NCBI GenBank assembly: GCA_947034895.1
Contig: OX344763.1
Span: 48,297,025-48,361,024 of the forward strand
Length of the DNA stretch: 64,000 bases
Source of the DNA: Rhytidiadelphus loreus
Taxonomy: Eukaryota > Streptophyta > Bryopsida > Hypnales > Hylocomiaceae
Direction: 5' to 3'
Under the pieces are notes generated by a model. It worked only from the letters and a program-made list of their open reading frames with translations, did not search any database and was not told the origin of the DNA. The stretch's first letter is position 1, and every line of letters begins with the position of its first letter. Made by a program: the position numbers and the translations under genes. Positions 46,882 through 58,941 of this stretch are shown piece after piece.

Positions 46882-49470
46882 ATTAGGAAGTTTGGAGCAA
46901 CATTGTCTATTGATGGATGGACCTCAGTTACAAATCGGCCGTTAATAAATGCCATACTCGTGTCTTCTGTGGGTGAGCAGTTTTTGGGATCAGTGGATAC
47001 CACAGGGCACGAAAAAAATGCAATGTACTTGATTGGCATACTTGAGAGATTCATAGAACAAGTAGGCCCCAACAATGTGGTGCAAGTGAGTACAGATAAT
47101 GTGTCATTGAACCCTGCAGCATGGAATTTGATATCTAGTAAATATCCCCACATTTTTTTTCAAGGTTGTGTGGTGCACGCCCTAAATTTGTTGCTGAAAG
47201 ATTGAGGGAATGAACAATGGATTGAAGAGGTTGTGGAAAATGCCCATATCGTGGTGAAATTCTTCAAGAAGCGGCACATGCCACTTGCAATATTTCGGAA
47301 GTACTCACCGAAGTATAATTTGTTGATGGTGGTAGAAACAAGGTTTGCCTCTAATTACAACATGATTGGGCATATGTTGAAGGTCAATGGGAAGTTGCAA
47401 CAAACGGTGACGGACCCGCAATGGGATGAATACGCAAGGAAGTTTGGGTGGAACTCCAAATCCTGCAATGAATGTCGGATGGTAAAGAAGATAATTTTGA
47501 GCGAGCATTTTTGGCGCCGTTGTCAAAATTTCAAAGACTTGTCGGCTCCAGTTGTAAATGATCTACATGACTTGGATGCAAAGAGGCCATGCATGGGCAA
47601 GGTGTTGCATATAATGAGGAAATTAGATAAACATGTCCTCTCTTTAGATAAACCGCCTTTTTGTTTATCCTCAGACCTTGCCATTTCACTAGTGCAACCA
47701 TATTATGCTCGATAAGAATTGGTGGAGACCGATCTACATTATGCAAGAGCTTTGTGGAACCCCTACCTTCTTGAAGATCAAGAGCTAGCTGACGACCAAG
47801 ATGCAATGGATGCATGCAAGCATGTTCTTATAAAAATTTACAAACAAGGGGAGTACACCTTGGTCGTGAAAGAATTTGTAGCCTTCCGCCATAGGAAACC
47901 TCCATTTCACAACATGTTGAATCCGGATGAGCAACAATTGTCGGCGCACGCTTGGTGGGATTTTGAAGGTGCATGTGGGAAGCTCATTGCTCCAATTGCT
48001 ACGAGGATTTTGGCCCAACTGGTATCTTCGTCTTTATGTGAACGAAATTGGAATAGCTATTCATTTGTTCACAACAAATTTCGAAACAAGTTGAAGCCAC
48101 AGAGAGCCCAAGATTTGGTGTATGTGTACACCAATTCCAAAGTCCTTTTTGCATCAAAAGAAAACAATGAGAAGAAGTGGTACACTAAGAACGTGGAGTC
48201 AGAAGATTCTATGTCGGAAGACGAGCGTGATGAAGATGGTGAAGATGGTGATTCTCTATTCGATGACGAAGATGCTATGAACGATGACATCACCAATTTG
48301 GATGATGAGCCGCTCCGGAGCCCAAATTGGAACAATGATGACGGGGATAGAAATGCGGAAGACATTTACAACTTTCCATTGGATGAGGACAATTGTGAAT
48401 ATGATGAAGGTGGCCCTTCTGTAGCTAAATTTGTAGATGGAACCGGGTTGTTGACTAGCGAAAGGATTCTAGCAAATACAGAGGACACTCATGTACAAAT
48501 AGTGGAGGAAAATGAGGCAATGTTTGTCAATGATTGCATCCTCCAAACGGATGAAGTGATTCCAATTCTTGAGAGTCTACCCATGACAATGGCACTTGTA
48601 GAAGAAAATCCTGAAGTCAATGACATGGGAGAATGTGGGGTGAAGTCTGACATGAATGTGGATAATACAAGTGTGGAATGTGTGGAAGTACCATCGAATG
48701 TAGATGCACATGTGACGGAGTTTGGTCGCCCAATGCTAGTTCACAACGTCGAAGCCCAGAAGCAGATTGTGCAAGATCTCTAATTACGACCACGTAGCGA
48801 TCGTCCATCAACACTACATACAAGAGGTAGTACAACTTTGAATGGTCCCGGAAGCTCAAGATTCGGAAAACAAGTTGAGAAACATTTGAGCAGTCCGACC
48901 GGAGTGCACTTTTGTGTCAATCCAGATCCATTCACTTTATCATGTAGCGATGATGAGAAGGACGAGACATTGGCATCAATGTTTGGTCAATGTTCTAGCC
49001 AAACAAAACGTGACTTTTTCAAATCGTCTGATGGAACATTGCATCAGGTGAATGGAGCAAAGATACACAATCAAGAAGGATTGCAAGCAAGACCACCAAT
49101 GGTGAAAGAGTCCCACAAAGCTCGAAAGAAAAGATTAATGAAGGTTTTGGCAATCTCCCCATCAAAGAGACCAAATCTTGGTAAAACCCCTCTTGATGTA
49201 TGTCAACTAATTTCAGCGAGGAAATTAAAACCGATTCATGGCCTTAAAGAAGGCATAGGAAAGTCTATACTAAGAGCCAAAAAGGAGAAGAGGAAGGGCC
49301 TACCAACAAGGTCAGTCACATCTAAGCAAGTACAAGGAGGGGCAATTGTACAATCTTCATCAGAGGATATGAAAAAGTCAGACAACGATGAAGATGAAGA
49401 TTCTGGATGGGATACTAGAGGTCATAGTAGTAGGGCAAAGGTGAAAGGAGATAATGATTACCAGCCTTAG
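46882..49470 (+). pseudogene. hAT2 transposase, C-terminal piece
   Basis: The gene resumes after R with HNIRKFGATLSIDGWTS. The core continues with VGPNNVVQVSTDN and CVVHALNLLLKD, then a TGA near 47,203. Later frames carry VVKFFKKRHMPLAIFRKYSP and, after a TAA near 47,714, LVETDLHYARALWNPYL. The dimerisation region reads SSSLCERNWNSYSFVHNKFR. A long acidic and basic tail continues past a TAA at 48,781 to the stop at 49,470 (GDNDYQP). The domain order matches transposase A, but identity is low, so this is a separate hAT family. It forms one gene with 26,890-27,574, split by R. Confidence 0.8.
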
Positions 49471-49737
49471 GGATTAAAGGAATGTATAATTCATTATTCA
49501 AGTGTTCATGATACATTGGTACATGGAAGCATGTAACAACAATTTATTATTTGAACCTATCATTTTAATGCACGTGAACTTAATGATGTTCAAAATATCA
49601 TCAAGGTTTTTTTGTTTTTCAATAGTCAAGCACTATTGACTGAAATTACATTGTGTGCATCATTTTCTGCATCAAGTATTACATATTGAAATGTAATAGT
49701 ATAATGCATCAAATTTGGCTTCATGTATAGTTCTTTT
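49471..49737. other. 3' flank of hAT2
   Basis: AT-rich sequence with no gene. Confidence 0.5.
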
Positions 49738-49890
49738 ATGGATGTCCGCCCGTCCGCGTCATCCGTCCGCGCCATCTGCCTCTTCTGTTCGCCATCCGCA
49801 CCTTCCGTTCGCGGTCTGCGGTTTCCGTCCACCGTCCGCGCCTTCCGTCCGCCCGTCCACGCTGACCGCTCGTCCGCGTCGTCCGAACGG
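49738..49890. repeat. CGTCCGC-type subterminal array of hAT2
   Basis: GTCCGCGYC, CCGTCCGCGCC and GTCCGCCCGTCC cores are packed at about 8-16 base spacing. The counterpart lies upstream of hAT2 at 26,428-26,570. Confidence 0.65.
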
Positions 49891-49977
49891 CCGACGGATG
49901 TCGTCAACATCGTTTGCTCGTTCCGAAAATCTGGACGTTCAAAAAATGGACGTGATTTTGCCCGGATGTTGAAATTC

Positions 49978-49987
49978 GTCAACCTTG
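49978..49987. repeat. Right terminus of the hAT2 element
   Basis: Read inward this is CAAGGTTGACGAATTTCAAC, followed by ATCCGGGCAAAATCACGTCC. The end at 58,620 reads CAGGGTTGACGAATTGCAAC, followed by GTCCAGGGCAAAATCACGTCC with the same spacing. Coding text of gene H starts immediately outside. Confidence 0.6.
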
Positions 49988-51558
49988 AGCACAGGCCCTC
50001 CACTTCGTTGAGAAACACGAGACCCTCTGTGATTTCAACGTTGACTTTGCAACCTACTCCGCGGGGAAAAATGATCGTCTGGGGGACATATCAACAGCAA
50101 AAACCTCGAAGAAAGTGTTGTTGATGTTCTTCCCAAATCCACGGAATGCTACGCAAATTCATATTCCACCTGAATTTGAATGTCCTGACACTGCACGGTA
50201 CATGAAAGCACGTGTCTACAGTGAGTTGGAGTACCGCATTTACAATACCGAGTTGTGGATGGAATTTTATCTGTGGCTCGTGAAAGCGTTCTGCAATCCG
50301 GGACAATGTCTGTTCTTAGGATTTAAGGAAGGGAAACTGACTTGTGCGGCCATGGTAAGAATATACATTCCCATTCAACTCGACTCGAGCTGAATTACAG
50401 TTGTGCATTGCTTTGTAGTCAACTCTGTTGCATGGTATTTGGACTTCACCGTTTAGCTCGAGTCGCGCTAATTTGTCACATCATTTGCTTGACATTTTGC
50501 CTTCTCATGTTTTGTTGGTGGCAGATGAATTGCATGGACGTTCTAGCTTCTGGGATTTCAGAAGATTCGGATTGGTGGGAAGAAATCTGTACAAAGGCCT
50601 TGACACTGGATAAACAAGATTTCTTGGAGGGCGGGTACCCATTGAGTTCTGCAATCTTATCCCTCTGGATAGGCTCCCAAACGCCCTTTTTGTCGAAGAG
50701 GAAGCTCAGGTCCAGCCAAGACTCGCCCGGGAGTCTGCAGAGAATGAAAGCACCTATCATCATTGAGGATGGTGAGGAAGAGTCCGAGGATGACGAGGAA
50801 GAGGAAGAAGATCTTGCCTTTGGCGATGATGGTGGGCTCGAGTTGCTGTAGACACCAACTAGTCGTTCGGTTCTAGAAGTGCCTGGATTGTCGGGTTGCT
50901 CTTTGTTACCATCGATTGGGCAGACGCTGGGACACCAACCCCATCTAGTCGACCGCAGAAGAAAAGGAAGAAGGATACAATTGCTAGTGTTGTGCAGCGG
51001 ATGGCAGACATTTCAGAGAGGACCATGGAGTCACTGGCCCTCTTGAAGCAATAGTAGGAAATTGCACAGAAGCAAATAGAGCTGGCAATTGCTACTCTCA
51101 GAGCAGACCAAATGAGAGAGTAGGAACATAACTTGGAGGTACAGAGGAGAAATCAGGAATGGATGCAAGAGGAGTCCAGAATAAATTGCGAGTTTCTTCA
51201 ATCCATTCTCATTGGTCAAAATGTCCAGCTGATTGCATCCATTCCACCAACTCCCGAGTCTCTCCAATTACTATTTGGTGGTTAGGCCTTGGGGTCAAAC
51301 GTTAGCGGCGCATTTAGTCTTGTTGAGCCCATTCCCGCCTGCCCGCCTCTGCTTGCTGGCGCACCGATATCTGCTCCTCTTCCACCACCTAAGATTCAAG
51401 ACCCTCCTATCGAGAGTCCCAACGCAGACACGGCTCCGGAATCGGCACCGATCGATGTTGCGGAGGTTGGGCACAACCTGACTGTAGATGCTTCCGAGGT
51501 TGAACTTGAAAGTGATTCCCAGCCCTCCGGAGATCCACCAGCAGGTTGTGCCCAATGA
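49988..51558 (+). pseudogene. Gene H, spliced unknown gene cut by hAT2
   Basis: An open frame begins right at the hAT2 boundary (AQALHFVEKHETLCDFNVDF), so the 5' part lies beyond the insertion or is lost. It runs through YMKARVYSELEYRIYNTELW and GQCLFLGFKEGKLTCAAM to a GT donor after 50,354. A GT..AG intron ends at about 50,523, and MNCMDVLASGISEDSDWWEE continues in phase to an acidic tail (50,851). A second frame (50,930-51,558) gives KKRKKDTIASVVQRMADIS, a coiled coil, and a proline-rich end (PPPKIQDPPIESP). Its only interruptions are TAGs at 51,052, 51,055, 51,121 and 51,283. I recognise no family. Palindromic AGCTCGAGTCGAGCT-like motifs lie in the intron and just after the end. Confidence 0.5.
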
Positions 51559-53770
51559 TTACTTCTTGTTTGCTTTCTGTAGATTCAGCTCGACTTGAGT
51601 TGATTCGCATGATAGAGACGTAGGTGTAGATTTTTTGTAGATACATGACTCATTTTGGGCGGAGCAATACTTTGTAGTGGTGTCAACCGTAGAGTTGAAT
51701 GCATCTGTACTCAATTTTTTGTTGTAAATATACGTGATTGTAGTCTAGCTTTTTAGTTTTTATAGAACTTTTTCGATTTCCTATGACATTTCCTATATTA
51801 TTTATATATATTTTGAGTATTTAGTGTTAAAATAGTCCAAAGTTCACTAAAAGTTCCAAAAAGTCAAAAGATACTTTGGTTTATAGTAGAAACAATAGTT
51901 AAAAGAAAAAGTCAAAAAGTTAAAGAAAAGAAGAAAGATAAAGAAAAATCAAGAAAAAAAGAAAAAAAACTATAGTTATAGAGGTGCGAGAAGAACGACA
52001 CACCGATTGTGAAGCATTCCGCGACTCCCCTGATCACCCCTAGATTTCTGATTTAATCCCTCCCTTCTCTCTTAATTTCCACCCTATGCTATTCATTCTT
52101 TTCGACTCTATAGTGCTGTACCTGTGCGTTTTCTTTGCGTGATAATTTATAATAAAAAATTTAAGTGTGTATGTCTCCTGTTGTAAATTGTGATTCAATG
52201 TTGAGTTTGACTGTAAAGTTTGAGTGGTTGCTGGTTGACTTGAGAATTCGAGTGTGTGAATTCGGTGAGAATTTGGAGAAGCTTTGGTGGATGCGAGTGG
52301 CGAGATTGTGAGGAGATTGAACGAGAGCCGAGGCCAGTCAGAGGTCAAAGGGGTCGGAAGCATCTCGATGAGGCAAAGCAACACCGAGTTGCTGTATCGG
52401 TGAGTTACGGTTTCGGGAAATTGGATTCCGATTAGGAAGGTCGGTTGTTGGGGGACGTGTGACCGCTCTCGTGATTGTGAGATTGTTCGGGTTGATCAGG
52501 CTGTGCTACGGGGAGTTGGGACACGACGCTGAGCTAGGTTGGTGGAATGAAATTCAAACCCAATTTGGTGATCCTCCGTGTGATTCTCGTGTGTGATTGA
52601 TCGTTAAGAGAGTGAAATCGTTAATGAGTGTGAAATTTGCCTGATTACTGTGGGGAAATTGCCAATTTGGTGGAATTCGATCAAGCTGTGAATCTGATTA
52701 GGGATTTGGGCTTTCGGCGTGGAGAATCTTGAAGGTGAATCGACAAATAAAAATTTGAATACAACCAAGAACTTGTGAGATCACAAAATGTGTGGAGAAA
52801 TTCTATAGAATTAAGTGAGAATTCGAGGGATTAAAAAAAAACAGTCGCCAAAGCTGCTGCTTCAAGCCGCGAAGTACAGACACGCTGGACGACAGAGCGA
52901 CGATGGCGAGACAGGTCGCGGCAGAAGACGGGACTGGTCCTCGTTGATACTGAACGGGTTGAGACCCGACGGTCATAAGTGTCGGATATCGGACGCGGGT
53001 ATTGGTGACCGGGATAAGGGTATCAACCGGGTATCTACTAGGGTATCGTTCGGTTACCGCACAGGCTTGGGTCCTCGGGGTTTTGGGTTGTAAAACAAAG
53101 TTTGGAAGCTTTAAACTAATCGTTCAATTAAAACAAATTTAAAATAAGGCCCAAATTTTTCGAACGACCCTTTGGGCCGTACCCCTAGTTTAGGTAGAGT
53201 TATTAGTACTTATTAGTTTGTTAGTAAATGTTTTAATTCTATATATTGTATTGATTTGGGATTGTAGGTGGTTGCTAATCCTTGATATTGGCCATATTGT
53301 CCTAGAGCTTTGGGGGTGACTTTTTTGTAAGTATATCCTAAACCCTTAAACTCTAAATCTTTTGAAATATTAAATATGTATATTTGTACTAGTTTCAAAA
53401 TACTATAGTAGGCTGAACTGAGGTCAAGTCCTGCATTGCATCCATACACAAGTCAGTCCACCCTGAACTATTGTCAAGAACTATTGTCATAAGCCCTAGA
53501 ACACTAGATAGGACAGGGACATGCATGATGAGTCTTTTATCTTATAATGGACTATTGAGTGTTTCTTGGGGTATTTCGTGGGAATAAGAATGAATTTTTA
53601 TCCTATTTTCAAAACTTAAGTACATAGTGACATTTGAACATACTACACTAACTTTACATAGATCATTCCCTGGTGTTTGAACTTGGTAGCGTTTGGAATA
53701 GGGATTCCAAAAACCTAACTATAGTGATTCTCACGAAAATTTCATTCCTCCATTTTTAAACGTAGGCCTC
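51559..53770. other. Long stretch without recognisable gene
   Basis: Contents are an AAAG-rich tract (51,840-51,980), G-rich sequence with many GTGAGATTG-like words (52,250-52,700) and a GC-rich patch (52,850-53,060). I see no supportable coding region; the few frames are short and lack family features. Confidence 0.4.
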
Positions 53771-54927
53771 GTGAATCCCCTCGTCTTGTCTCAACCTCCT
53801 CTAACTCCCACCCCACAATCTCTTACACAATCGCTTCCGGACAATCAAGCCCTGGATGACACCGTAGGCAACGTTGATCTGTCCGTCCAAGTCAGAGGAG
53901 AAATGTCGGTCTCGGATGCTACGATTGCCAGTCCTGATGTGGATGAACAACCATTGGATTCTACACGACGAAAGGTAGACTGTGCTTCCTCTAGTTTCAT
54001 AGACTTGCATAAATTATGGATGAGTTTTCCTTTGTTGTCCACATGGGTCATTAAGAACTGTCTTCTGAGGTTCGCAATGAGCCAGTACCACCATCATAAC
54101 TGGCTGCGAGTGTGTCCGTTTGTTATCAGGAATCTGATCCTACGTTAGCTCGTGAGGGAACGTCCAAGGCCGTCCACCGTCCATTGAGGTCTAGGGTGCC
54201 TGAGAAGCGGATCAACATTGTTCTGGACCTCAATGGAATTCTCTGTGTCTGCGAGGATTGGAAGTCCAAAGGGGCTTTCAAGTAGTTTATCCATCGCTTG
54301 GAGCCACACTCTACCACAGTTCCCGCCATTGTGGGACCGAAGGGGGTGTTTGTCCGACCGAATTGCTCTATGTTTCTCATGAGTTAGAGAAAATAGCAAA
54401 TGTTTCAGTGTGGACCTCCATGAAAAAATCCACCGCTGATGAAATTTGCAATCACCTATTCTGAGATGGAGGAATGTCGTTCCTCGTCCTCGGGCAGGAC
54501 TCGTGCAAGACAGTTCAGTGCAAGGATAGAACGGGACAGTGGATTCCGTATAAGGAACCGGACACTAATAAAAACCTATTCTTGAAAAACCTGGATGTGC
54601 TTCTTGGTGACTCACGGGGGACCTTTAGCCTCGAGAATACTGTCATTGTAGATGACAGTCCATGGAAGCACGTCATGAACCGGCCGGAGAATGTCATATT
54701 GTCCGACTCTTGGAAGTAATCAAGGGAATGGAGACAAGGACACGTTCCACATTAACGTCCTGTTGCCTTGGTTCCAACGATTGCACGTCAGTCGTGAAAA
54801 AGGGCTAAAGTCGTTCCGCGTAAGTAGCACGGGGAGAATCGGGAGAACAATGCTGTGCAAGGAAAGGGGTCGACGAGAGTACGAGAAGCTTATGGAGGTG
54901 GTGCGAGGGATGTCTAGTGTTAGTTAG
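53771..54927 (+). pseudogene. FCP1/SCP-like HAD phosphatase relic
   Basis: A proline and serine-rich leader exon (53,771 to about 53,975, VLSQPPLTPTPQSLTQSLP) appears to splice to an exon starting near 54,131. The phosphatase part has motif I INIVLDLNGILCVC, a SVWTSMKKSTADEICNHLF segment with motif II, then DSCKTVQCKDR and motif III/IV VIVDDSPWKHVMNRPENVIL. These are the hallmarks of NLI-interacting or CTD-type phosphatases, with DLNG in place of DLDE as in several plant members. TAG at 54,283 interrupts AFK-FIH. Frame shifts lie near 54,350, 54,465 and 54,716, and the end reads YEKLMEVVRG. The enzyme would dephosphorylate serine or threonine residues, but this copy is dead. It sits between H and I with similar motif-bearing spacers. 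Confidence 0.6.
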
Positions 54928-55158
54928 CCGAGAGGTATGTAGTTTAGCTCAGGTCGAGCTTATTTGTATCATTCTCAAAAACAGACGTTCAACAATCAAT
55001 TATTCTCTGTATTTTAGCGCGGGTCGATCTAAATTGTAGCTCTCGGGACCTTCACATGAATGAAACCCATTTCACCTTGACTTTGCTTTGAGCTCTCAAT
55101 TCTACTTTCGTCCTTATGTGAGCATGTAAGGTTTCTAATATCTTATTTTCTTATTGCA
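54928..55158. other. Spacer or intron with palindromic motif copies
   Basis: TTTAGCTCAGGTCGAGCTTA (about 54,941) and TTTAGCGCGGGTCGATCTAA (about 55,013) are related to the motif in the H intron. The stretch begins near a GTATGT and ends in a T-rich tract, so it may be an intron joining the phosphatase frame to gene I. Confidence 0.45.
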
Positions 55159-55684
55159 ATGGAAGAACAACGACGCGTCTACAGGGACGACTCACAATTT
55201 CACTTGTCAGGTGTCCGCAGACTCCATCTGGGACTATGGACAATATGTAGTCTTGAGTACGGGAAATTTCTTGGGGACGGTACAAATTGCCAATTCTACT
55301 ATGGATTTCTCGTTGAAGCCCACTGAGGATGGGGTGGTTGACAGCCCCTTGGATCGGAAGCCGCGCATGCCGGTGTCGTGCTCGCCTTCTCCGCTACGCT
55401 CAAGGGAACCAAGACTTTCCTCACATTCACCGTCGGCCTTGGATAAGGGGACGCAGAGGAAGTTGTACAAGGATGCAAACTATCCTATCTCTTCGTCAGA
55501 GGCAAAGATAGAGGTCTTGAATGAAGCAATTGAGGCGGACATTCCTGTGCCCGTCATTCTACCCACGATTCCATGTCCCCATGCTCCTATTCTAGTGAAG
55601 CGGTTCAAGAGAAAACATGACGGACCCTCGTCTAGCAAGTGCTCGACTCCAAGCTGGGATTCCTGGGAACAGAGGTCATTATAG
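55159..55684 (+). pseudogene. Gene I, unknown nuclear-type protein, frameshifted
   Basis: The ATG at 55,159 opens MEEQRRVYRDDSQFHLSGVR and the frame closes near 55,322. The likely continuation, one frame over, runs to 55,684: DGVVDSPLDRKPRMP, a serine/proline-rich region, then ILVKRFKRKHDGPSSS, which looks like a nuclear signal. No family is recognised. It may be a separate gene or the last exon of the phosphatase transcript. Confidence 0.4.
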
Positions 55685-57064
55685 GAACAACGAAGGAGAC
55701 AATTCCATGAAGAAGGTGGGAACAACAAACAATATAGTCGGGGACCAGAAATTCTGAAGGCCTTGGAGAAAATGAAGAGTATATCACAAAGTTAGAATTT
55801 GTCTACACTAGAAGTCATGATAAATGTATATTGTAGAGTGGACACAATCAACTATTTTCGAATGGTTCTTAGTTCTGAGGCATTGCCACTTACATAGTCA
55901 GGAAGTATATCTAGAGTGTAATCGATGTAGGTAGCGACAATCCAACTAACATAAAAGACATGATGCCTAGAGATTGTATTAGATCCATTCGATGCAATCT
56001 GTTCAATTTTGACAGATTTGGTAGTCTAGGTTCCTTGTTTTCTTTGATTGTGATGGCCTTGTGAGTAGGACCTCAAAATGATGAGGCCGTAGATATAGGA
56101 GAAGGTACTGGATGATGGGTTCCGAAGTACATCTGAGCACAAGATTTGTAGAGACCTAAACATCTAGGCGTCGCTCTTAACAACTCCATGAGCAGGCAAT
56201 CCGAACTACCATGCGTGAAATTGCCATTCGAGGAACTCCAGAGTGGCGCCTTGATGTTTTCGGTTCTATGATTTTGTTGCTTACATCTATGTCGGGGATC
56301 ATCGTCTAGTTCCTTCTCCAATAACCATGGCCCCTTCGTTTGAAGCTTCTACTCACAAGGCCAACATAGTTGGAGACGATGAGGTCCTTCACTAGCTGCC
56401 AAAAAAGTGACGCTAGGCATCACTAGTACATATAGTTGTATATAGCGAGTGCATATGACAAGTCGGTACTTGAAGTCTGAAGCTGTGTTGGAGACTTTGT
56501 AGAAAGGATCTTGGGTAGAGGGCATCCAATGATTGTAAGAGTCATGTAGGCCTTCAAATGAGCTAATTCTATAGTGAAGTCGAACTCTAGGAAGCAAAAA
56601 TATGAGAATCCATACAAACAATTCCCAGTATGGCCATTGAGAATGACGCTCACTCCTTGCGCTTCACATAACGCAATGTTTGAGGGTCACTCTCAATGGA
56701 CATGTCAGGGAATCGTTTCTATGGAATATCGTACTTTTGCTTCCTTCAATTCGCCTCTGCTATGGAATTAATTGGTTTGGAGACCTTCCTTTCTACTTTA
56801 TGATGTTTGTGGATGCCGTAGAGGGTGAATGCATGTATTTTGACAAGAAAAGTGTACACATCCTATAAATTTGTGAATTCAATAATGATATTATATAAAA
56901 GAGTTATTATATATGCTTCCAATTTCTAAATATAGCACTTCAATATGTGTTTTATGGTTCATTGCATTGCTGATTTAGTTATATTTAATAGTGACTTCTC
57001 TTAAATTTATGATCTCTAGTGAGTGCCACGCTCTCATTTCAATAGAAATCTCCCATTTTAATGA
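55685..57064. other. No gene recognised
   Basis: Short frames on both strands show no family I can name. An old degraded retroelement is possible, but I cannot show one. Confidence 0.4.
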
Positions 57065-57385
57065 ATATAGTGTTAGACCCCAACCCCGACGTTGGACCCC
57101 TGACCCAGGTAGCTGATACCCCGACCCCGTGAACTCCAGGCCCCAACCTTGTGACTGAGACCCCACCCCTGGCAGCTGAAACCCCAACCCTGTGATTGGA
57201 GGCCCCAATCCCAACAGCTGCACCTCGACCCCGTAAACTACAGACCCCACCCCCCGGCAATTGAAACCCCAACCCTACGACTGGAGGCCCGACCCCGGCA
57301 ACTGGACCTTGGCCCCGCAACTGGAGACCCCAATCCAGCAGTTGGGCTCTGCCCGTGACTAATATCCAACCCTGCGACCGAAAAC
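57065..57385. repeat. GACCCC-rich interspersed motif array
   Basis: Units like CCCCAACCCTGTGACTGGAG and CCCCGACCCCGGCAACTG alternate about a dozen times. Frames across it are low-complexity (glycine, leucine, proline) and are not genes. No adjacent gene is evident to which it could belong. Confidence 0.7.
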
Positions 57386-58619
57386 TCAACCTTTTGGTTT
57401 GGATTTAGCAAAAAAAACAAACGGCTATCAACTAAACTTTGACGATGGCTAAAGTGCTAGACTCCCCTAAACTTGAGTAACCGTTTAGGATGCTAAACTT
57501 TGAATAGTTTCCAAATGTTTTGGAAACTAAACTTTGGAACTAACCAAGGAGAAAGTGCAAGGCTTTGCCGTCAATTTGGTTTTAATACCAAATTTAGGAC
57601 TGCCGTCCCCTAGAGGTTCAAAGCTCCGCCGTTTGGTGAATTTTTAACACACAATTTAGGACTAAACTTGGACAAGGAAAGGTGGGGTTTGGTTGCCCCA
57701 AGGGGAACTACCCCACTCTTTTCCAAACATAGACGGAAAGACTTGGTTAAATGAAAAATAAGAGACTTGGTTAGTGACAGAAGTGTAGAGAACACGTGGT
57801 TAGCAAAAGGAAGGTTAGTATCACATGGAAGACATAAAACTAGAGGCCCCCCAAAGCAGCATGGCCAAGGTACGGTGGAGGGTGGCTCTAGGGTTAGTAC
57901 GAGACACACAAGAAGGACGGTTGGAGATACTTGGATAGAAGTAAGACCTCAAAGAACATGCAAGAGTTACAAAGGCAAGAAAGAAGGACCCCCCACGGAT
58001 TTTCAACACTAAAAATGAAACAACAAAAAGGAGCAAAGTACTCCAAAAACACCGTAGGGAGTTTTGGCAAACACCAAAACATAAAAAGAGGTTGGACCTA
58101 GGGACCCAAAACAAGTATTGAGGGTGTTTTGGGAGGGAGAAGGTCCCCCTTTTATAGGTTTCCAAGGGCCCACCCACCCCCCTCAACTAGTAATCTCATC
58201 CATTTGGATTTTCATCCTTATCTTTTGAGATTTTCACCTAATTTTGGATTTTACGCTGGTCCTAACTTCTAACTTTTGGATTTTAACTCCGAATTGCAAA
58301 CGGATTGCGCCAATGGCTTCAAAAGGCCATTTTTAGTCTATAAGACCCTCTACCCCCTATTTCTATTGCGAAAAATCCATCGGAAACTAGCGCCAACTAG
58401 AGCCAATTAAAAGGGTAAAAAACTAACTTTTGGAGTTTACCTTTTTGGGCCTGGGTAAGTAGCTAGCATTGTTGGGGAGGCTCTAGGGAGTAAGAAAAGA
58501 CTCCTTGATGTCTTTGTTCCAACTTCGTACGCTCACGGGACGCCGGTCAACCCCGCGAAGATCTTGCCATAATTAATAATTGGGGAATGTTGATGATTTC
58601 GGCTGCCTCCCGCTATCGG
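57386..58619. other. No gene recognised
   Basis: A short internal repetition of CTAAACTTTG (57,430-57,540) is visible. Otherwise this is mixed-composition DNA without a supportable feature. Confidence 0.4.
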
Positions 58620-58940
58620 CAGGGTTGACGAATTGCAACGTCCAGGGCAAAATCACGTCCATTTTTCGGACGTCCGAACGTCCGGACGCACAGACGATGT
58701 GGACGGCGACCATCGGATGGCACCTGTTGGACGTTCAGACAGTGCGGACGGGCAGTCGGCACGGGTAAGCGGACGGCCATCGCGGACGGGCGGACGGGTG
58801 GACAGCCATCGCAGACGCGAGGACGACCCGGTCGGCACGGACGGCGCGGTCAGCGCGAATGGCCATCGCAGACAGGCGGACGACGTGGTCGACGCGGTTG
58901 GCCATTGCGGACGGGCGGACGGCGTGGACGGGCCCGACCA
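58620..58940. mobile_element. hAT-type terminus and CGTCCGC/GGACGG array
   Basis: CAGGGTTGACGAATTGCAAC at 58,620 closely matches the inverted right end of hAT2 (49,987), including the inner GGGCAAAATCACGTCC. A dense GGACGGGCGGAC array follows to about 58,930. It is the left end of a related element, probably non-autonomous; I could not find the other end. Confidence 0.55.
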
Positions 58941-58941
58941 C

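Noticed and set aside
55685..57064. Copia-like polyprotein remnant
   Set aside because: A few residues looked suggestive, but no reverse transcriptase, RNase H or integrase motif could be read.
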